64,000 bases of DNA from Sporotomaculum syntrophicum (lineage in GTDB: Bacteria > Bacillota > Desulfotomaculia > Desulfotomaculales > Desulfallaceae). The stretch lies in NCBI RefSeq assembly GCF_009932395.1, contig NZ_LSRS01000001.1, positions 276,864-340,863 of the forward strand, written 5' to 3'. Under the pieces are notes generated by a model that was not told the origin of the DNA, made no database searches, and saw nothing but the letters and a program-made list of their open reading frames with translations. A program made the position numbers and the translations under genes. Positions 25,378 to 33,369 of the stretch are shown in pieces (the stretch's first letter is position 1; the number at the start of each line of letters is the position of its first letter).

Positions 25378-26700
25378 TTATTGTTTCTGCTTAAGGGCTT
25401 GCAGCCTCTGCCATAAGGCCTTTTCCTGCTTTTGGCCCGACGGCCGGTAAAATTGCGCATCCAGCATATTATCTGGAAGATACTGTTGTTTTACCCAGTG
25501 CTCCTCGTAATTATGCGGATACAAGTAACCCTGCCCGTTCCCTAAAGTTTTAGCCTCGCTGTAACTGGTGTCCCGCAAGTGCAGGGGTACCAAGCCTGAC
25601 TCTGACTGACGCACCGCCTGCAGGGCTGCATCAATTCCCCTGCAAACTGCATTGCTCTTCGGGGCCAGGGCTACATAAAGCGCGGCCTCGGCTAAAATGA
25701 TTCGCGCTTCGGGCATACCAATGCGCTCCACCGCCTGTGCAGCCGCCGAAGCTAACACCAGCGCCTGGGGGTCGGCCAGTCCAACATCTTCCGCAGCGTG
25801 AATCATGATACGGCGGGCAATAAAGGCCGGAGCATCACCGGCATAAATAAGCCGCGCCAGCCAGTACAATGTAGCCTGAGGGTCTGAGCCCCGCATGCTT
25901 TTAATAAATGCCGAAGTTACATCGTAATGTTCCTCCGCCCGGTCAAACTGGATAATCCTGTTCTGGCAAACTCCCTGTACCACGGCCTCGGTGATCCGGC
26001 GCAGTCCATCTTCCCCGGGCGGGGTAGTCAACACAGCCATCTCCAGCACATTAAGCGCAGCTCGGGCATCGCCGTTGGCAAAACCCGCAATCTTTTGCAC
26101 AACTTCATCGGACAGCTCCACCCGATAACCGCCCAACCCCCGCTCTTCATCCTCCAGAGCCCGGCGCACAATTTTGGCCAGGGCCGTTGTAGAGAGCGGC
26201 TCAAGACGATAAAGGAGCGAGCGGGAGAGCAGCGGGCGATTCACCGAAAACATCGGATTCTCTGTAGTTGAACCAATTAAAATCACCGTGCCCTCCTCGA
26301 CAAAGGGCAGTAGCGCATCCTGCTGGGCCTTGTTAAAGCGGTGAATCTCATCAATAAATAGTACGGTACGCTTGCCGTACAGAGCCAGGCGATCCTTGGC
26401 CTGGTCTACTACTTTGCGGATATCCGCTACACCGGCCATCACCGCGTTAATTTTTTCAAAGTGCGCGCTTGTCATCCCGGCAATGATGTGCGCAAGAGTG
26501 GTTTTTCCGGTTCCGGGCGGCCCGAAAAAAATCAGGGACTGTAAACCGTCATTAGAAATAAGCTGCCTAAGAGGCCGCCCATAGCCTACCAAATTTTTTT
26601 GCTCTTCAAATTCTTCCAGCGTACGGGGTCGCATTCGCACAGCCAGCGGTGCAGAGCGGCTCATTTGGTGACGTGCTGCTTGCTGGAACATATCTTCCAT
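25378..26700 (-). CDS. rarA: Replication-associated recombination protein A (AAA+ ATPase)
   Basis: 440 residues from ATG at 26700, behind GGGGGG; the frame continues upstream into a terminator. Walker [14 protein letters not shown] (about 58), Walker [12 protein letters not shown], and sensor GSTTENPMF are clear. The C-terminal helical and tetramerisation domains follow ([28 protein letters not shown]). RarA/MgsA acts at stalled replication forks with SSB. The neighbourhood with tcdA and the Rrf2 gene is as in Bacillus (yrvN). Confidence 0.95.
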   Translation of the reverse strand: MEDMFQQAARHQMSRSAPLAVRMRPRTLEEFEEQKNLVGYGRPLRQLISNDGLQSLIFFGPPGTGKTTLAHIIAGMTSAHFEKINAVMAGVADIRKVVDQAKDRLALYGKRTVLFIDEIHRFNKAQQDALLPFVEEGTVILIGSTTENPMFSVNRPLLSRSLLYRLEPLSTTALAKIVRRALEDEERGLGGYRVELSDEVVQKIAGFANGDARAALNVLEMAVLTTPPGEDGLRRITEAVVQGVCQNRIIQFDRAEEHYDVTSAFIKSMRGSDPQATLYWLARLIYAGDAPAFIARRIMIHAAEDVGLADPQALVLASAAAQAVERIGMPEARIILAEAALYVALAPKSNAVCRGIDAALQAVRQSESGLVPLHLRDTSYSEAKTLGNGQGYLYPHNYEEHWVKQQYLPDNMLDAQFYRPSGQKQEKALWQRLQALKQKQ

Positions 26701-26730
26701 AAATAAATGTTTCCCCCCATCGAAAATATT

Positions 26731-26762
26731 AAAAAAAGCCAGGAACATCCCCGTCCCTGGCT
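26731..26762 (-). terminator. Terminator between trxA and rarA
   Basis: On the minus strand AGCCAGG pairs with CCTGGCT around a 12-base loop, followed by TTTTTTT. It lies just after the thioredoxin gene. Confidence 0.85.
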
Positions 26763-26777
26763 CGTTCGGTTATTTAA

Positions 26778-27113
26778 TTATATATACTTATCAAGTATGG
26801 CCTTTAATTCTTTTTTGCTGCGATAGCCTACAATCCTTTCCGCCTCGCTGCCGTCCTTAAAGACAATTAAGGTAGGGATACTCACCACACTGTAATTAGC
26901 TGCAACAGAACCGTTTTCATCAACATTCAGCTTAGCTACCTTCATCCTGCCCTCATACTCCTCAGCAACTTCTTCCACTACAGGAGCAATCATCTTACAG
27001 GGCCCACACCAATCAGCCCAAAAGTCCACCAGTACGGGTGTTTTAGCATTGTTAACTGTGTCGTTAAAATTAGCTTCCTCTAACACATTAATTTTTTCAC
27101 TGGCCACGGGCAT
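26778..27113 (-). CDS. trxA: Thioredoxin
   Basis: 111 residues. The active site WADWCGPCKMIAP lies near residues 31-43, with cis-Pro motif VSIPTLIVFKDG near 79. It is a small cytoplasmic thiol-disulfide reductant. The start ATG at 27113 follows AAAGGAGAA. It has its own promoter and terminator, so it is monocistronic. It is inserted between tcdA and rarA relative to the Bacillus order. Confidence 0.96.
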   Translation of the reverse strand: MPVASEKINVLEEANFNDTVNNAKTPVLVDFWADWCGPCKMIAPVVEEVAEEYEGRMKVAKLNVDENGSVAANYSVVSIPTLIVFKDGSEAERIVGYRSKKELKAILDKYI

Positions 27114-27185
27114 TTCTCCTTTACTGTGAATTTATGTAGCTATAAATCTTGACTTTAACTGCGTATTCTGTCTGTCCATAAGGTT

Positions 27186-27214
27186 ATAATATCTGCCTCT
27201 GTGAAAAATGTCAA
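27186..27214 (-). promoter_or_regulatory. Promoter of trxA
   Basis: TTGACA (27209-27214) and TATTAT (27186-27191) on the minus strand with a 17-base spacer. The -35 begins right after the tcdA stop. Confidence 0.75.
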
Positions 27215-27215
27215 T

Positions 27216-27947
27216 TCATATACCGGAAAAAACATCCAAGCCAAGCAATTTATCCGTTACATAAGCGGCCATAATTAATCCCGCCACAGGCGGCACAAAA
27301 GCAATACTGCCCGGGGTGCCTCCCGAATAAGCTTCCTTGTCTGCCGCAATTGGGCTGAGAGGCCGAGCAGTTGAATAAACAACGGGTACATCTGCTGTAA
27401 TCCCGGCCGCTCGCAATTTCTTTCGCATCACCCTGGCCAGCGGGCAAACCGATGTTTTCCATATGCTAGCAACCTTAAACGAGGTCGGGTCTAATTTATT
27501 ACCGGCTCCCATGGCGGAAATTACCGGTAAGCTACGGCTGACACACCCGGCAATTAAAGACACCTTATTATCCACGTCATCAATAGCATCCACCACAAAG
27601 TCCAGGTCCTGGTAATCCAGCAGGGCGGCAGCCTGCTCCGGGGTGAATTTTATCTGTCGTGCCTGCACCCGCAAAACAGGGTTAATTTGGCGCAGACGTT
27701 CCTTCATGACCCTAGTTTTTGGGCAGCCCACTGTTTCTGTAACTGCGTGCAGCTGGCGATTGATATTGGTAATATCAATATTATCGTGGTCTACAAGCAA
27801 AAGGGCTCCCACCCCGGAACGAGCCAGCGCTTCAGCGGTAAAAGATCCCACACCACCCAGGCCAAAAACCGCCACTTTGCTGGCGGCTAATTTGGCCAAA
27901 CCCACACTGCCGATCAGCAGTTCCGTCCTGGCAAATCTATCCGGCAT
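27216..27947 (-). CDS. tcdA: tRNA threonylcarbamoyladenosine dehydratase
   Basis: 243 residues, ThiF/MoeB-like E1 fold. FGLGGVGSFTAEALARSG is the nucleotide-binding glycine loop (about 29-46), and DHDNIDITNINRQ and VVDAIDDVDNK follow. The ending SIAFVPPVAGLIMAAYV is typical of TcdA, which cyclises t6A37 to ct6A on ANN-decoding tRNAs. ATG at 27947 with GAGGTGG upstream. Located next to 6S RNA and aspS, like yrvM in B. subtilis. Confidence 0.92.
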   Translation of the reverse strand: MPDRFARTELLIGSVGLAKLAASKVAVFGLGGVGSFTAEALARSGVGALLLVDHDNIDITNINRQLHAVTETVGCPKTRVMKERLRQINPVLRVQARQIKFTPEQAAALLDYQDLDFVVDAIDDVDNKVSLIAGCVSRSLPVISAMGAGNKLDPTSFKVASIWKTSVCPLARVMRKKLRAAGITADVPVVYSTARPLSPIAADKEAYSGGTPGSIAFVPPVAGLIMAAYVTDKLLGLDVFSGI

Positions 27948-28094
27948 GTTTCTTCCACCTCGCTACTATCTTACAGAGCGGGAGAGTTCTTCATGATTCT
28001 CGCCATAATGCAAAGTTTCCAGCAGTCAATTGCTTACCCGCAACTGTCCCCTGGAAACCCGGTAATGTCCTTAATAACCCCGTAATGCCGTTAA

Positions 28095-28260
28095 TCCCCC
28101 AAGTTTTACTGAACCTGCTCTCACAGGTGGGTGCCCTCCTAAATGTTTCACGTTTCCTCACTGAAGAGTCTAACAATTCCACATCCAGAGACCTGGCTCC
28201 CTTTATTATGATGTTGGCTCACAACCCCAGGAGATCTCGCACACCACAGGGTATGTTCTT
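28095..28260 (-). ncRNA. ssrS: 6S RNA (regulator of RNA polymerase)
   Basis: The minus-strand transcript begins near 28260 (AAGAACATACCCTGTGGTG) after a good promoter. GTGG-T-GTGC near the 5' end pairs with GCACCCAC at 28128-28135, forming the closing stem seen in Firmicute 6S RNAs. GTTGTGAGCCAACAT recalls the central-bubble side of B. subtilis 6S-1. The position between aspS and tcdA is exactly that of B. subtilis bsrA. 6S RNA mimics an open promoter and holds the housekeeping polymerase. The 3' boundary is uncertain by about 20 bases. Confidence 0.75.
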
Positions 28261-28267
28261 AAAATCT

Positions 28268-28296
28268 ATGTTAACTGTATGGTAACATATTGACAA
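28268..28296 (-). promoter_or_regulatory. Promoter of 6S RNA
   Basis: TTGTCA (28291-28296) and TAACAT (28268-28273) on the minus strand, spacing 17. The RNA start would be about seven bases after the -10. Confidence 0.6.
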
Positions 28297-28336
28297 GCTT
28301 TATGGCAAGTTAAAGCGCCAAATAGTCGCAATAATC

Positions 28337-30151
28337 TTACTTATTCTTATTATTATTTTGGTCAGGTAATTTTTTTAATGTGCTTTTAATATGCAGTTCT
28401 CTGAGCTGCCGTTCATCCACATTGCCCGGCGCCATGGTCATTAAATCAGTGGCACTTTGGGTCTTGGGGAACGGAATAACATCACGAATCGTCTTTTTGC
28501 CGGCCAGCAGCATGATCAGCCGGTCAAACCCGAAGGCAATGCCCCCATGCGGAGGGGTTCCGTATTCAAAGGCCTCCAGCATATAGAAAAACTTTTCGTG
28601 GGCTTCTTCCTTGGTCAAACCAATGGCATTAAACATGAGTTCCTGCACATCCCGACGGTGAATCCTGATACTGCCGCCCCCAATTTCAATGCCGTTTAAG
28701 ACTATGTCATAGGCCCTCGCCCGTACCTTGCCTGGATCGGTTTGCAATAAGGGCAGATCTTCCTCCAGCGGCGAAGTAAAGGGGTGGTGCATGGCTACCC
28801 AGCGTTTTTCTTCCTCGTCATATTCCAGCAGGGGGAAATCAGTAACCCACAGGAAATTAAATTTATCACGAGGAATGATATCCAACTGCTCGGCCAAGTG
28901 CACGCGGAGCGCCCCCAGCGAGGCCGCCACAACATCCGGTTGATCGGCGACAAACAGCAACAGATCACCTTCACGGGCGTTAAAACGCTCTAAAATAGCT
29001 GCAATTTCCTGGTCATTGAAGAATTTCGTGATCGGCGATTTAGCGCCCTCAGCAGTGACTATGAAATAAGCCAAACCACGCGCCCGGTAAATGGCGGCAA
29101 ACTTGGTCAGATCATCTATATCCTTGCGGCTGTACCCGCCACAGCCTGCGGCGTTAATGCCGCGTACCTGCCCGCCTTCTTCGGCCGCCGAGGTGAACAC
29201 CTTAAAGCCGCAGCCCCTGGCGATATCGGTAATATCCACTAATTCCATGCCGAACCGGGTGTCGGGCTTATCTGAGCCAAAGCGGTCCATGGCTTCCTGG
29301 TAAGTAAAGCGAGGCAGCGGAGTTTCCACCTCAAGCCCCACCATTTCCCGGCACAGTCTGGAAACCATTTTTTCCATTAGTTCAAGCACATCTTCAACAT
29401 CCACAAAGGACAATTCCATGTCGATTTGAGTGAATTCAGGCTGACGGTCGGCCCGTAAATCTTCATCTCGGAAGCAACGGACAATTTGGAAGTAACGATC
29501 CACGCCCGAGACCATTAAAAGTTGTTTAAACAATTGGGGTGATTGTGGCAGGGCATAAAAACGGCCGGCGTTCAAGCGGCTAGGTACTAAGAAATCCCTG
29601 GCACCCTCGGGGGTACTGCGAGTTAACATGGGCGTATCTATTTCCCAAAAACCGTGCTCATCCAAGAAATCACGAACTGCCTTGGCAGCCCGGTGGCGCA
29701 AATGCAAAGCGTGCTGCATTTCCGGCCGGCGCAGATCCAGATAACGATAGCGCAGTCGCAAGTTTTCATCCACCTCAACCCCGTCCTCAATGTAAAAGGG
29801 CGGTGTTTTAGCCTGGCTTAACACACGCAGTTCATCAACCAGCACTTCAATTTCCCCGGTGGCTAAATTAGGGTTGTCCGTCCCTTCAGGCCTTATTGAC
29901 ACCCTACCGGTAACCGCCAGCACATATTCACTCCGCACACCGCCAGCCTTAGTAAAAGACGCGCTGTTAATCTCGGGACTGAAGACCACCTGTATCAATC
30001 CGGTACGATCGCGCAAATCAACAAATATTAGGCCCCCGTGGTCACGGCGGGTATTCACCCAACCCATTAGAGTGACTACCCGGCCATTATCCACTGCGGT
30101 TAATTCCCCACAATAGTGGCTGCGTTTCAACCCCTGCATCGATTCTGACAT
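28337..30151 (-). CDS. aspS: Aspartyl-tRNA synthetase
   Basis: 604 residues from ATG at 30151 (GGGAGG eleven bases upstream; a TTG two codons earlier is also possible). N-terminal OB anticodon-binding fold (about 10-110), class II core with motif 2 [20 protein letters not shown] (about 215-235), a bacterial GAD insertion (about 300-410), and motif 3 [15 protein letters not shown] near 545. It charges tRNA-Asp. Whether it also charges tRNA-Asn depends on asnS/gatCAB elsewhere. It follows hisS closely. Confidence 0.96.
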   Translation of the reverse strand: MSESMQGLKRSHYCGELTAVDNGRVVTLMGWVNTRRDHGGLIFVDLRDRTGLIQVVFSPEINSASFTKAGGVRSEYVLAVTGRVSIRPEGTDNPNLATGEIEVLVDELRVLSQAKTPPFYIEDGVEVDENLRLRYRYLDLRRPEMQHALHLRHRAAKAVRDFLDEHGFWEIDTPMLTRSTPEGARDFLVPSRLNAGRFYALPQSPQLFKQLLMVSGVDRYFQIVRCFRDEDLRADRQPEFTQIDMELSFVDVEDVLELMEKMVSRLCREMVGLEVETPLPRFTYQEAMDRFGSDKPDTRFGMELVDITDIARGCGFKVFTSAAEEGGQVRGINAAGCGGYSRKDIDDLTKFAAIYRARGLAYFIVTAEGAKSPITKFFNDQEIAAILERFNAREGDLLLFVADQPDVVAASLGALRVHLAEQLDIIPRDKFNFLWVTDFPLLEYDEEEKRWVAMHHPFTSPLEEDLPLLQTDPGKVRARAYDIVLNGIEIGGGSIRIHRRDVQELMFNAIGLTKEEAHEKFFYMLEAFEYGTPPHGGIAFGFDRLIMLLAGKKTIRDVIPFPKTQSATDLMTMAPGNVDERQLRELHIKSTLKKLPDQNNNKNK

Positions 30152-30243
30152 CAGCAAAATAACCTCCCTGCCATTTTCGGCGGCTTTCTGCGGCTTTTTA
30201 CTATTTAACACCGCCGGCCATATGTCTTAGTCATTAAAGTGTC

Positions 30244-31500
30244 CTATCTATTCCCTAAGGTGTTGATCACTTCACCGACGGGAATTTCCCGCTGTTCACC
30301 AGCGTTCATATCCCGCAGCATTACGCTGCCCCTTTGCAGCTCGTCCTCACCGGTAATCACGGCATAACGCACGCCCAGCTTGCCTGCGTATTTCATCTGT
30401 GCTTTAAGACTACGTCCCTGGTAATCCATATCAGCAGCAATGCCGGCAGCCCTCAGCCGGGCCAGCAATGAAAAACTTGACCGGACCGCTCGGTCCCCGG
30501 CTGCGATTAAATATACTAAGGGGCGAGCCTGAATTTGCGGCAGCTTGCCGCTTTTCTCCAAAGCCAGCAGAATCCTTTCCAGACCCAGGGCAAAACCAAT
30601 TCCCGGAGTAGACGGCCCGCCGCAGGCTTCAATTAAACCGTTATAACGCCCGCCACCGCCAACAGAGCTCTGGGCACCGATACCAGGGGCCATTATTTCA
30701 AAGGCGGTATGGGTATAATAGTCCAAACCGCGCACCAATTGCTTGTCTAGCACATACGGTATTCCCAGGTCCTGCATATACAGCTGTACCTGCTCAAAAT
30801 GAGCCTGGCAATCCGAGCACAGGCAGTCGGCCGTGGTTGGTGCATCCAAAGCCAGCTCGGTGCAACGGCTGGACTTACAGTCTAGGATCCGCAAGGGATT
30901 TCTGTCATACCGGCTTTGACAGTTAGGGCATAATTCACCCAGCATGGGCTGGAAATATTGCTGCAGCTTATCCCGAACTGTGGTTCGGCAAGTGGGGCAA
31001 CCCAAACTATTGATATGCAACTCCAGGTTAGTTAGCCCCAACCTAGCGTAAAAATCCATAGCAAGCGCCATTACCTCGGCATCCACCGTAGGCTGCTGGG
31101 CACCAAACACTTCTACCCCAAATTGGTGAAACTGCCGGTAACGACCGGCCTGAGGGCGATCATACCTGAACATAGGCCCAATGTAATAGACTTTCACAGG
31201 TTGCGGACCGGCGTAAAGTTTATTTTCCAGGTAAGCCCGCACCACCGACGCTGTTCCTTCGGGGCGCAAGGTGATGCTCCGCTCACCCCGGTCCTGGAAG
31301 GTGTACATTTCTTTTTCTACTATATCGGTGGTATCCCCTACACCGCGTACAAACAATTCCGTATGTTCAAAAATCGGGGTGCGTATTTCCCGATAACCAT
31401 ACTCCCGGCACACCTGAGCCGCCATACCCTCTATGTACTGCCAGTTTTCAATCTGGCCCGGTAGAATATCCGCCGTCCCCCGCGGCCGTGTAGTCAGCAT
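30244..31500 (-). CDS. hisS: Histidyl-tRNA synthetase
   Basis: 418 residues from ATG at 31500, with AAGGAGG eleven bases upstream. Motif 1 starts RPRGTADILPG; motif 2 is near PMFRYDRPQAGRYRQFHQ; the histidine signature LVRGLDYYTHTAFEI (about 260) and motif 3 GIGFALGLERILL follow, and an anticodon-binding domain ends the protein. An insertion carries four CxxC-like pairs (GCPTC, LCPNC, DCKSSRC, CLCSDC), which is seen in clostridial HisRS. It is first in the hisS-aspS operon. Confidence 0.95.
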   Translation of the reverse strand: MLTTRPRGTADILPGQIENWQYIEGMAAQVCREYGYREIRTPIFEHTELFVRGVGDTTDIVEKEMYTFQDRGERSITLRPEGTASVVRAYLENKLYAGPQPVKVYYIGPMFRYDRPQAGRYRQFHQFGVEVFGAQQPTVDAEVMALAMDFYARLGLTNLELHINSLGCPTCRTTVRDKLQQYFQPMLGELCPNCQSRYDRNPLRILDCKSSRCTELALDAPTTADCLCSDCQAHFEQVQLYMQDLGIPYVLDKQLVRGLDYYTHTAFEIMAPGIGAQSSVGGGGRYNGLIEACGGPSTPGIGFALGLERILLALEKSGKLPQIQARPLVYLIAAGDRAVRSSFSLLARLRAAGIAADMDYQGRSLKAQMKYAGKLGVRYAVITGEDELQRGSVMLRDMNAGEQREIPVGEVINTLGNR

Positions 31501-31534
31501 GCTGATGAGTGCCTCCTTCAGTTTATTACAACAG

Positions 31535-31567
31535 AAAACTCCCGTAACCAATTATCGGAAACGGGAG
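31535..31567 (-). terminator. Terminator-like hairpin in the hisS leader
   Basis: On the minus strand CTCCCGT pairs with ACGGGAG around a 15-base loop, then TTTTC. It lies between the hisS promoter and its start codon, so it could be an attenuator. No T-box motif is present. The short U-tract makes termination uncertain. Confidence 0.5.
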
Positions 31568-31603
31568 GGTGTAGCAGTAATCAACTGTACATACCTAAAA
31601 CCA

Positions 31604-31632
31604 ATTTTATGTAAAATATCGAGTTTTGTCAA
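31604..31632 (-). promoter_or_regulatory. Promoter of hisS-aspS
   Basis: TTGACA (31627-31632) and TAAAAT (31604-31609) on the minus strand with a 17-base spacer. The leader to the hisS start is about 97 bases. Confidence 0.75.
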
Positions 31633-31684
31633 CCAGCACCAGCACCACCCGAATGGAACAAGACTATCTATATTTAATGCCTCG

Positions 31685-31714
31685 TTGGCAGTTGCCAGGC
31701 TAAAATGCTATAAT
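31685..31714 (+). promoter_or_regulatory. Promoter of the DUF896 gene
   Basis: TTGGCA (31685-31690), an 18-base spacer and TATAAT (31709-31714) on the plus strand, about 30 bases before the start codon. It diverges from the hisS promoter. Confidence 0.65.
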
Positions 31715-31741
31715 TAAACAAAAGGGTGAGGTGATGTCCTG

Positions 31742-31957
31742 ATGATAACTTCGGAATTAGTGGCTAGAATTAATTATTTGGCTCGCAAAGCACGTTATGA
31801 AGGATTGACCGAAGAGGAAAAAAATGAACAGCAAAAAGTACGCAGGCAATATCTAGACAGTATCCGACAGCAGATAGTAGACGCCATGGAAGGTGCCGGG
31901 TATACAAGAAAACACAACGCCCATTGTGATTGTCCCGACTGCAAGCTACACCAATAA
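31742..31957 (+). CDS. DUF896 protein (YnzC family)
   Basis: 71 residues starting MITSELVARINYLARKARYE, with the conserved LTEEEKNEQQKVRRQYLDS segment. It is a two-helix coiled protein; B. subtilis YnzC/YlaC-type relatives have no firmly assigned job. The C terminus HNAHCDCPDCKLHQ has a CxCxxC cluster that most DUF896 proteins lack, and it could bind metal. One of three plus-strand genes in the window; it has its own promoter and terminator. GGTGAGGTG precedes the ATG. Confidence 0.88.
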   Translation: MITSELVARINYLARKARYEGLTEEEKNEQQKVRRQYLDSIRQQIVDAMEGAGYTRKHNAHCDCPDCKLHQ

Positions 31958-31994
31958 GGGACACTCCTCCCCCAGGAGGCATGTCCCTTTGCCG
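31956..31994. terminator. Hairpin terminator between DUF896 and MBL genes
   Basis: AAGGGACA pairs with TGTCCCTT, with an inner CCTCC/GGAGG stem, right at the DUF896 stop and followed by TTT only. It may serve both converging transcripts. The GGGACA/TGTCCC arms recall the repeat family 1 hairpin, but flanks are unrelated. Confidence 0.6.
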
Positions 31995-32033
31995 CTAATA
32001 TAAACGCTGACGTTTGGCTGGTAATAACTGTTT

Positions 32034-32651
32034 TTAGAGAAAAGGATTATATCTTTTCTCATAGCCAATAGTGGTAGCGGGGCCATGACCGGAATATACT
32101 TTGGTTTCGTCAGGGAAAACCAGCAGCTTTGTTTTTATTGAATTGATCAGCACATTGTGGCTACCACCGGGAAAATCGGAACGACCCACCGAACCTGCAA
32201 ACAAAGTATCCCCGGTTATTAAAAAGTCTTCAACTTGCAGTGATATGCCTCCCAAGGAATGACCGGGGGTATGGATAACTTTAATGTCTATATCCCCCAC
32301 CTGGATAATGTCCCCTTCCTCCAGCAGGCGATCGGCTGCCTCGAATTTGAGCACCAGTCCCAGCATCATGGATAAGTTCTGGTTTGGGTTGGTGAGCATA
32401 CCGGCATCCTGCTTGTGGATGAGTACCTCGGCGCCTGTAGCATCACGCACTTCCTGTAAAGCTCCAATGTGATCGGCATGACCATGTGTAAGAATTATAT
32501 ACTTGCAGTTAAGCCCCAGGGCATCTAAACGTTTTAATATACGCCTGCCCTCGTCACCGGGATCTATCACAGCTCCTTCCTTGGTTTGCTCACAGCCAAT
32601 AATGTAACAATTGGCATCAATCGGGCCTACGCCAAAGCCTTCAAAGATCAA
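32034..32651 (-). CDS. MBL-fold metallo-hydrolase, paralogue 1
   Basis: 205 residues, single-domain metallo-beta-lactamase fold of the glyoxalase II/YqgX type. Metal motif LTHGHADHIGAL (about 55), later HTPGHSLGGI, GDTLFAGSVGRSDFPGG and SGHGPATTIG. It probably hydrolyses a thioester or similar; the substrate is not known. TTG start with GGGAGG eight bases upstream. A close paralogue lies immediately upstream in the same direction. Confidence 0.88.
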   Translation of the reverse strand: MIFEGFGVGPIDANCYIIGCEQTKEGAVIDPGDEGRRILKRLDALGLNCKYIILTHGHADHIGALQEVRDATGAEVLIHKQDAGMLTNPNQNLSMMLGLVLKFEAADRLLEEGDIIQVGDIDIKVIHTPGHSLGGISLQVEDFLITGDTLFAGSVGRSDFPGGSHNVLINSIKTKLLVFPDETKVYSGHGPATTIGYEKRYNPFL

Positions 32652-32701
32652 AATAACGACCTCCCATATTAAATATTTATCAAGCTGTATAGTTGCTGTC
32701 T

Positions 32702-33316
32702 TTATAGGAAAGGGTTAAATCTTTTTTCCGCACCGATAGTTGAAATCGGGCCGTGGCCGGGAAAAATCCTGGTTTCATCATGAAAACCCAGTAGTCTGGT
32801 CTTGATAGAATTAATCATCACCTGATGATTGCCCCCCGGCAGATCGGAACGTCCCACCGAATAGGCAAACAGAGTGTCACCTGTGATTAAAAAGTTTCCA
32901 TGCTTCAGGCAAATGCCGCCAGGAGAGTGGCCGGGCGTGTGAATGACCTCCCAGGTAAGTTTGCCTATCTGAATTTTATCCCCGTCTTCCAGCAAACGGT
33001 CGGCCTGGGGCAGTTTAAAATTAACAGTTAGAAAATATGAATATCTATTCGGGTTAAGCAGTCTGGGGGCATCGGCCGAGTGGATCAACACCTCTGCACC
33101 GGTGGCGGCATGCACTTGATCCAGCGCACCGATATGGTCAATGTGCCCGTGGGTGAGGATTATATATTTGCACTTTAATTTATGGCTGTTCAGCTTATTT
33201 AATATTACATGACCATCTTCACCAGGGTCTACCACTGCCCCAATCATGGTATCAGGGCAACCAATAATATAACAATTAGTAGCCAGGGAGCCTACTACTA
33301 GTCGTTCAAAAATCAA
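32702..33316 (-). CDS. MBL-fold metallo-hydrolase, paralogue 2
   Basis: 204 residues, collinear with the downstream neighbour: same start MIFE, LTHGHIDHIGAL metal motif, HTPGHSPGGI, GDTLFAYSVGRSDLPGG and end RFNPFL. By eye more than half of the positions are identical, consistent with a tandem duplication. TTG start after GGAGGG. It lies 50 bases downstream of the RSH gene and may belong to the recJ-relA transcript. All zinc-ligand motifs are intact in both copies. Confidence 0.88.
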   Translation of the reverse strand: MIFERLVVGSLATNCYIIGCPDTMIGAVVDPGEDGHVILNKLNSHKLKCKYIILTHGHIDHIGALDQVHAATGAEVLIHSADAPRLLNPNRYSYFLTVNFKLPQADRLLEDGDKIQIGKLTWEVIHTPGHSPGGICLKHGNFLITGDTLFAYSVGRSDLPGGNHQVMINSIKTRLLGFHDETRIFPGHGPISTIGAEKRFNPFL

Positions 33317-33369
33317 AAATATCCCTCCAATTCATCGGTTATCCGAATAAAATTATAGTTTGAGCATGT

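Noticed and set aside
31956-31994. GGGACA/TGTCCC hairpin as a further family 1 copy
   Set aside because: Only the arms resemble the repeat; the flanking ends GACTTAGTTGGCG are absent and the hairpin sits where a terminator is expected.
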